Assembly: GCA_034211115.1 (NCBI GenBank)
Contig: JAXHTH010000279.1
Coordinates: 1 to 19,368, forward strand
From: JAXHTH01 sp034211115
Lineage (GTDB): Bacteria; Planctomycetota; Phycisphaerae; Phycisphaerales; SM1A02
DNA: 19,368 bases
Direction: 5' to 3'
Within the stretch, counting starts at the first letter, position 1. Each line of letters starts with the position of its first letter. Below are positions 14,488 through 19,368 of this stretch, piece by piece. The notes beneath the pieces were generated by a model. That model was not told the DNA's origin. It searched no databases and worked only from the letters and a program-made list of their open reading frames with translations. The translations under genes and the position numbers were made by a program.

Positions 14488-15423
14488 TCAGAACCGCAGA
14501 TTGGCGGTGAACCCGATCAGTCCCGCGGGGTCGTAGTCCTTGTAGGACAACTGGTGTCCGCCGTCGTCATCGACGCCGAAGTTGCCATCGGCGATGACGC
14601 CGCCGTACAGCGTCAGCTCGAGATTGGGGTTGGGCTGGTAGGAGAGCCGCGCCCAGACGGGCCATCCGACGTCTTCCCCGACGCCGCCGGGGAAGTCCCC
14701 GCCGTCATCGAGGCGGAATCGCCTCTTCTCCCTCGCGCCTCCGATGGCGACCTCCCACTCGCGACTGACATCGTAGACGATTTCGAGGCCGGTTCGACCG
14801 ACGGTGCTCGCCGCGGTCCGGCTCGTCAGCCTCACGTCATTGAGGAACTCCCAGTCGAGGACGATGACGGGGAACCACCGGACCTTGTCCTCGATCTGCG
14901 TCATCCCGCCGACGCCGGCGCCAAGGAGAAGTTCATCGGACACCTGGTAGGAGGCGCCGACGAGTCCGCCGGCGGTGAACGATTCGCCGAAATCCGCATC
15001 GCTCTCGCCGGAGAAGCGCAGGATCGGCCCGCCGAAGATGGCCCATTCGTTGTACGGCCGGAGGGTGAGCAGCGCGCCGAAGCCGATCGTGTGCACCGAG
15101 TCCCACGGCTCGCGGCTTCCCAGCCCGGTCTCGCCGTTCCAGTCGTACTCGGCGAACTCGTAATCGGCCAGCAGGGTCATGTCGAGGTTCTCGGTGAGCG
15201 CGGTGGTGCCCGAGATGCCGACGGTGCCTCGCAACAGCTCGAAGTCCCCGCCGTCGTTGATGTCCGAGCCGAAGATGTACTCCAGCCCCGCACTGGCCGT
15301 GAAGTCGAACGTCGCCGCGGAGGTCTTGCCCGCGGGCTCCACGTCCTGCTGCGGCCGGCCGTTCTGGGCGAAGGCCGCGGTGGCCGAGAGAAGGACGATT
15401 GCGCCGATTCGCACACATGTCAT
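14488..15423 (-). CDS. Outer-membrane beta-barrel protein candidate
   Basis: The 311 aa begin with a classic signal peptide, MTCVRIGAIVLLSATAAFAQ, with predicted cleavage after AFA. The mature part is made of short alternating hydrophobic strands joined by Asp/Gly-rich turns (FTASAGLEYIFGSDINDGGDF, LDMTLLADYEFAEYDW, FTAGGLVGASYQVSDELLLGAGVG). It ends GLIGFTANLRF, with the C-terminal phenylalanine typical of barrels assembled by BamA. The ATG at 15423 has an AGGAG 10 nt upstream; a longer frame from 15495 would put 24 residues ahead of the signal peptide. It is 118 bp downstream of the vWA gene on the same strand. Its function, such as porin or transporter, is unknown. It may belong to one of the planctomycete barrel families of unknown function. 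Confidence 0.82.
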   Translation of the reverse strand: MTCVRIGAIVLLSATAAFAQNGRPQQDVEPAGKTSAATFDFTASAGLEYIFGSDINDGGDFELLRGTVGISGTTALTENLDMTLLADYEFAEYDWNGETGLGSREPWDSVHTIGFGALLTLRPYNEWAIFGGPILRFSGESDADFGESFTAGGLVGASYQVSDELLLGAGVGGMTQIEDKVRWFPVIVLDWEFLNDVRLTSRTAASTVGRTGLEIVYDVSREWEVAIGGAREKRRFRLDDGGDFPGGVGEDVGWPVWARLSYQPNPNLELTLYGGVIADGNFGVDDDGGHQLSYKDYDPAGLIGFTANLRF

Positions 15424-15433
15424 GGCCGTCAAG

Positions 15434-15438
15434 CTCCT
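15434..15438 (-). promoter_or_regulatory. Shine-Dalgarno AGGAG for the beta-barrel gene
   Basis: On the minus strand AGGAG is followed by a 10-nt spacer and the ATG at 15423-15421. It supports the internal start over the longer frame. Confidence 0.55.
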
Positions 15439-15494
15439 GCTCTGTGGTTGACCGAGGCCATAGGGTACGGCTTCCGTCTGGAGAATCAATCGCA

Positions 15495-15540
15495 CCCGCG
15501 CCTCCGGGGGGCCGGGAGCCGCAGGCGGGGCGGAGGCGGG
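15495..15540 (-). terminator. Possible transcription-ending hairpin after the vWA gene
   Basis: CCCGCGCCTCCG (15495-15506) can pair with CGGAGGCGGG (15531-15540) with a 2-nt bulge, enclosing a GC-rich loop. It starts 2 bp beyond the vWA stop codon. There is no clear T-tract on the minus strand, so termination is only a suggestion. Confidence 0.35.
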
Positions 15541-15541
15541 T

Positions 15542-17530
15542 TCAACTTCGCGCTAGTCGGCAATACACAAGCCATTCCATGACAAGAAGGACGAGGGCGG
15601 CGGCGATGATCCAGGGCCAGAGATCGCGCGGGGCGGCCGCGGCCGCCTCACCCGCCCTCGCCGCCTCCGCGTTCACCAGCAGCCTCCGCCGCGGGCGGAT
15701 GTCGCTCTCCACCTCGCTCAGCACGCTCAGGGCAAGCCGATCGTGCGGCGGCTCGGCGCCCGCGGCGGTGTACAACCCCACCCGCCGCAGGATCGGCAGC
15801 GTCACTGAAGCACCCGGCGTGACCTCGACGGCCGCCTCGACCGGGCCGGTGATCCGCAGTTCATCGGCATCGTCGCGAGCCCGCACCTCGATCGCCTCGC
15901 CCGGCCGGAAGGCCAGCGAGGTGCGGCCGCTCCGGCCCAGCGTGAGGTAATCGACCACGTTCTGCATGAAGACGAGGAAGCTCACGTCCATCGGGAACGT
16001 GCTTCGCTGAAGCTCGAAGCCGACGATGACGTGCCGGACGCCGCCGGCGGGGAACAGGGCGATCACCGGCCCGTCCGGCCCGGTCGCGAGGGCCGTCGCC
16101 TCCGGCGGCAGCTTCAGCCCCCCGAATCGCGCGAAGACGATCGGATCCAGCGACACGTGCCGCATCAGCGGGTGCTGGCGCTGCCAGCTCAGGATCCGCC
16201 GGCCGCCCCCGGAGCCGGAGGGTTCGACAACCTCCAGGGGCGGTGGGGCGGCGCCGAACGTCACGGTCGGCAAGCCCGGCGGCCGCGACCACCCGACGCG
16301 ATCGAACACCGCCAGATCGAAGCGGCCGGAAAGATCGGCCTCCTGGTCGAGCATCGTCTCGAAGGCCGCCTCGCTCGTGAGGCGCAGCTCGGCCGGCTCG
16401 CGGACCTCCAGCAGCTCCTCGAGGAACGGGTCGGGCCCGCCTTCACCGTGCACGAGCAGGACACGCGGCCGGGCCGGCGGAGGAAGGATCACCGCCGCGG
16501 TGTTGTCCGCGGCGAGATCGTCGCGGGTGTTGTGCCGGACGCTGAGCACCGCCGATCCGGGCAGCTCGAGGGAGAACGTCGCCGGCGCTTCCCCGGGCGA
16601 CGCCCGCCCATCTTCCCCGCTCTCGGCGGGATCGAGCCGAACCGATTTCGTCGAGCCGGGACGCTCGTCGATGAACAGCGTCAGCATGGTCGAGATCGGC
16701 TCGGGGCCCGCGTTGATGAGGCGGGTGAAGAGAAGGACCTGGGCCGGATCGTTGTAGTCGCGCCGGGCGCTGAGCGAGACGATGCCGATGTTCCGCACGG
16801 GTGCGGGGGTCTCCCCTTCGCCCGCCTGCCGTCCGGGCCCGACGAAGACGAAACGGAAGTCCCCGCCGCGGAGGGAGAAGCCGGCCTCATCCTCCGGCTC
16901 GCCCACCCCGCCGTCGGAGATCAGCACCACGTCCGGCGGCCTCGGGGCGTCGGTCTCGGCCTGGCCGGCGAAGACGGAGGCCAGCTCGAGGGCCGCGGGC
17001 AGGTTCGCCTCCTCGTCGGTCGGCCCGATCCCGTTGATGGCCTCGATGAGCACATCGCGGCGGGCCTCGAAGCCGCAGGCGAGTTCCGCCTCGGACCCGA
17101 AGGCGATGATCATCACCTTGCTGGACTCGCTGCTGCGGGAGAGGCGATCGACGATCCGCCGCGCGGCCGCCTTCGCCGCCTCCAGACGGCTCTGATCGCC
17201 CTCCGCGCCGGCGTCGGTGGCGCTCATCGACGCGCTGCGATCGATGAGCAGGATCATCCGCGGGGCGGGCCGGACCCGGCCCTCGACAACCGGCTCGGCG
17301 AGGGCGAGCAGGAGCAACAGGATCAGCAACCCCTGCAGCAGCAGGAGGATGGAGAAGCGGAGCCGCTGGAATGGGACGTTGACCTGCAGATCCTCGAACG
17401 ACTTTCGCCAGAGGAGCGTGCTGGCGATCCGCAGCGTTCGCCGGCGGAGCTTGAGAAAGTACAGCAGCAGGAGGAGCGGAATCGCCACCGCCGCCGCGAG
17501 AAACGCTGTCCAGGGGCTGAGGAACGTCAC
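15542..17530 (-). CDS. BatA-type membrane protein with von Willebrand factor A domain
   Basis: The 662-aa protein is built like the Bat/vWA partners of MoxR ATPases. Two N-terminal membrane segments (about 8-26 and 59-79) flank the loop RRRTLRIASTLLWRKSFEDL, as in BatA. A vWA domain begins at about 91, with the metal-site motif DRSAS (97-101) and later VVLISDGGVGEP. The middle part (RPRVLLVHGEGG ... DLAVFDRVGW) resembles the amidotransferase-like region of large planctomycete vWA proteins. A final membrane helix (about 636-655, WIIAAALVLLVMEWLVY) ends at CRLARS. The start is GTG with no Shine-Dalgarno motif but a TATAAT-like box 5 nt ahead. The vWA domain should face the periplasm, probably acting in envelope stress or protein maturation. 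The MoxR gene lies upstream, separated by a transposase gene. Confidence 0.88.
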   Translation of the reverse strand: MTFLSPWTAFLAAAVAIPLLLLLYFLKLRRRTLRIASTLLWRKSFEDLQVNVPFQRLRFSILLLLQGLLILLLLLALAEPVVEGRVRPAPRMILLIDRSASMSATDAGAEGDQSRLEAAKAAARRIVDRLSRSSESSKVMIIAFGSEAELACGFEARRDVLIEAINGIGPTDEEANLPAALELASVFAGQAETDAPRPPDVVLISDGGVGEPEDEAGFSLRGGDFRFVFVGPGRQAGEGETPAPVRNIGIVSLSARRDYNDPAQVLLFTRLINAGPEPISTMLTLFIDERPGSTKSVRLDPAESGEDGRASPGEAPATFSLELPGSAVLSVRHNTRDDLAADNTAAVILPPPARPRVLLVHGEGGPDPFLEELLEVREPAELRLTSEAAFETMLDQEADLSGRFDLAVFDRVGWSRPPGLPTVTFGAAPPPLEVVEPSGSGGGRRILSWQRQHPLMRHVSLDPIVFARFGGLKLPPEATALATGPDGPVIALFPAGGVRHVIVGFELQRSTFPMDVSFLVFMQNVVDYLTLGRSGRTSLAFRPGEAIEVRARDDADELRITGPVEAAVEVTPGASVTLPILRRVGLYTAAGAEPPHDRLALSVLSEVESDIRPRRRLLVNAEAARAGEAAAAAPRDLWPWIIAAALVLLVMEWLVYCRLARS

Positions 17531-17535
17531 GGTCG

Positions 17536-17541
17536 ATTATT
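17536..17541 (-). promoter_or_regulatory. Possible -10 box (AATAAT) for a leaderless vWA transcript
   Basis: On the minus strand AATAAT, 5 of 6 matches to TATAAT, lies 5 nt before the GTG at 17530. It is one of very few AT-rich spots in the area. A CGGTCG/CGACCG inverted repeat (17530-17535 and 17547-17552) brackets it. No -35 box is evident. Confidence 0.25.
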
Positions 17542-17586
17542 GTCAGCGACCGGCCGCGCCACCGCCAGCCCGCGCGAGCCGCTCCC

Positions 17587-17701
17587 GCGAGCCGCGGCGT
17601 CCTCGCCAGCGGCTCGCCCTCGACCGGCAACAGCTCCGATCAGCGCGATCAAAGCCCTGCCACGCCCCACGCGACCCGCTCGCGGGGACGCGGCGGCTCG
17701 C
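17587..17701. repeat. 115-bp paired-hairpin element, copy B
   Basis: The left arm (17587-17618) folds with outer stem GCGAGCCGC/GCGGCTCGC, inner stem GGCG/CGCC, a single bulged A and a TCCT loop. The right arm (17670-17701) is a similar hairpin in inverted orientation, with inner stem CGCG/CGCG and loop TCCC when read on the minus strand. The 51-bp centre is the most diverged of the three copies. The transposase stop codon begins 5 bp beyond the right edge. Confidence 0.92.
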
Positions 17702-17705
17702 TTGG

Positions 17706-18197
17706 TCAGGCACGCTGTCCCTCGATGTACTCGAACACGTTTCGCAGGTATCGAGCCTGCTTCACAGGCTTGTTCGACCCCTGCTTTGCCCACCATTTCT
17801 CGCCCGCCGGTCGACCCCACCGCTCGTCGAGCGCTTGCGTGATCCAGCGCTTGAGAATGCGGCGGACACGTTCGCCGTGAACCTCGCGCCCGATATCGAG
17901 CAGGACGTGCACGTGATCCGGATCGGCGGAACAGGTCCGCAGCTCCCAGCCGCCGCGATCACAGAGGCTCGGAATGAGGTCCTGGATGAACCGCTGTTGC
18001 TGAGGTGAAAGAAAGACGGGCTCGCCCTTCAGACGCCGGCGATCAGCGGCTTCGAGATCCGGGTCGCGCCCGATGACCGGATCTCTCGGCATACCCTCCC
18101 GCCGATCGACGGTTGGTCGCTCGCCCCCTCGCAGGCGCGCGCCATAGGTTCCGAACGTAATGTGCCAGGTCGTGCATCCCGGCTCTGGGCCCCGCAT
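17706..18197 (-). CDS. REP-associated tyrosine transposase-like protein (Y1/HUH, RAYT)
   Basis: This is a small single-strand DNA nuclease/transposase of the IS200/TnpA fold, 163 aa. The first strand is WHITFGTYGARLRGG (11-25). The HUH motif DHVHVLLDIG has H95 and H97. The C-terminal helix contains YLRNVFEYIEGQ; Y157, with Q161 one turn later, fits the YIxxQ pattern of the catalytic tyrosine, and Y150 is an alternative. The basic helix RVRRILKRWITQALDERW (111-128) could contact the hairpin. The enzyme looks complete. No Shine-Dalgarno motif precedes the ATG at 18197, but a TATGAT box lies 6 nt upstream. It is flanked within 4 and 14 bp by the 115-bp elements, which are its probable substrates. 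No second transposase gene (TnpB) is present. Confidence 0.88.
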   Translation of the reverse strand: MRGPEPGCTTWHITFGTYGARLRGGERPTVDRREGMPRDPVIGRDPDLEAADRRRLKGEPVFLSPQQQRFIQDLIPSLCDRGGWELRTCSADPDHVHVLLDIGREVHGERVRRILKRWITQALDERWGRPAGEKWWAKQGSNKPVKQARYLRNVFEYIEGQRA

Positions 18198-18203
18198 GAC
18201 CGC

Positions 18204-18209
18204 ATCATA
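18204..18209 (-). promoter_or_regulatory. Possible -10 box (TATGAT) at the edge of repeat C
   Basis: On the minus strand TATGAT ends 6 nt before the transposase ATG and begins 2 bp from the foot of repeat C. If it is used, the transcript would begin at or next to the ATG (leaderless), and any upstream promoter contacts would lie inside the repeat. No -35 consensus is seen. Confidence 0.3.
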
Positions 18210-18211
18210 CC

Positions 18212-18326
18212 GCGAGCCGCGGCGTCCCCGCCAGCGGCTCGCCCTCGAACTGCAACGACCCCCATCCGCGCGTCCCGAGCAACGGACCGCCCCACGCGAC
18301 CCGCTCGCGAGGACGCGGCGGCTCGC
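18212..18326. repeat. 115-bp paired-hairpin element, copy C
   Basis: The left arm (18212-18243) has the same stems as copy B, with loop TCCC. The right arm (18295-18326) is identical to that of copy A. The centre carries CTCGAACTGCAACGAC as in A, while GCCCCACGCGACCC next to the right arm matches B. The sequence is thus a mosaic of A-like and B-like parts. The left edge is 14 bp from the transposase start. Confidence 0.92.
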
Positions 18327-18335
18327 TGAGCGCGG

Positions 18336-18370
18336 GTTTCAGTTTTCAGCTTTCTGCTTTCAGTCTTCGG
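18336..18370. repeat. Heptamer tandem repeat YTTTCAG, about 5 copies
   Basis: The units are GTTTCAG, TTTTCAG, CTTTCTG, CTTTCAG and TCTTCGG. Two CGTTTCGG/CGTTTCC units follow up to 18385, at the stop codon of moxR. It is T-rich on the plus strand, so on the moxR transcript it is A-rich and cannot act as a U-tract. It is the third tract of 7-8-nt repeats at a gene boundary in this window. Confidence 0.75.
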
Positions 18371-18384
18371 CGTTTCGGCGTTTC

Positions 18385-19368
<984 letters not shown>

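Larger units (their letters stand above)
17587..18326 (-). mobile_element. RAYT-like gene flanked by direct copies B and C of the 115-bp element
   Basis: The unit is copy B, 4 bp, the transposase gene, 14 bp, and copy C. B and C are in direct orientation. It resembles a REP-associated tyrosine transposase (RAYT) locus, in which a single-copy domesticated HUH enzyme sits between the palindromes it recognises. The 5' tetranucleotide GTAG, known from gamma-proteobacterial REPs, is not seen at the hairpin feet. The unit lies between moxR and the vWA gene. Whether it moved as a unit is inference. Confidence 0.75.

Noticed and set aside
14323..15582. A 419-codon plus-strand frame covering repeat A and the barrel gene
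   Set aside because: It is antisense to the beta-barrel gene and reads through the repeat. The minus-strand product has a signal peptide and a C-terminal Phe.
16031..17842. A 603-codon plus-strand frame
   Set aside because: It is antisense to the vWA gene and crosses repeat B into the transposase gene; no domain is recognisable.

Overview
This is a GC-rich bacterial chromosomal segment. Long unbroken antisense reading frames come with the base composition. Several traits suggest a planctomycete, most likely the Phycisphaerae or a relative: several genes have no visible Shine-Dalgarno motif, a MoxR ATPase is paired with a large BatA-type vWA protein, there is a secreted protein I do not recognise, and the HUH transposase has the 'WHITFGTYG' type of N-terminus. 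This placement is inference from protein style; the window has no rRNA marker gene. I saw no tRNA, rRNA or CRISPR array.

Layout. Positions 1-895 hold the 3' end of a glycogen phosphorylase gene (+). Positions 1080-4868 hold three consecutive plus-strand genes for a pyruvate dehydrogenase-type complex (E1 alpha, E1 beta, E2), with short-period tandem repeats in the gaps between them and no E3 gene in view. Positions 4965-12391 form a nucleotide-sugar and glycan region. It has a WbpA-type UDP-HexNAc 6-dehydrogenase (+) and a metallo-beta-lactamase-fold hydrolase (+). These face a tight minus-strand operon of a Gfo/Idh oxidoreductase, a WbpD-type N-acetyltransferase, a DegT aminotransferase and a GT39-like membrane glycosyltransferase. 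Upstream of that operon is a small stand-alone CBM48 (glycogen-binding) protein. The four sugar enzymes match, step for step, the Wbp route from UDP-GlcNAc to UDP-2,3-diacetamido-2,3-dideoxy-glucuronate, and the glycosyltransferase may act in the same surface-glycan pathway. Positions 12550-14322 hold a secreted protein of unknown function (+). Positions 14488-15423 hold an outer-membrane beta-barrel candidate (-). Positions 15542-19368 hold a vWA/BatA-like membrane protein and a MoxR AAA+ ATPase (both -), separated by a RAYT-like HUH transposase gene.

The most notable structure is a family of 115-bp elements found three times, at 14331-14445, 17587-17701 and 18212-18326, always the same length and orientation. 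Each has two 32-bp arms in inverted orientation. Most arms fold into a hairpin with a 9-bp outer stem, a bulged A, a 4-bp inner stem and a TCCT or TCCC loop. Two copies lie within 4 and 14 bp of the ends of the transposase gene (17706-18197), and the third lies 3.1 kb away between convergent genes. This looks like a REP/BIME-type system with its own RAYT, placed between moxR and the vWA gene where a DUF58 gene would often be expected. A second recurrent theme is 7-8-nt degenerate tandem repeats (CATCRCT, TTTTGACG, YTTTCAG) at gene boundaries.
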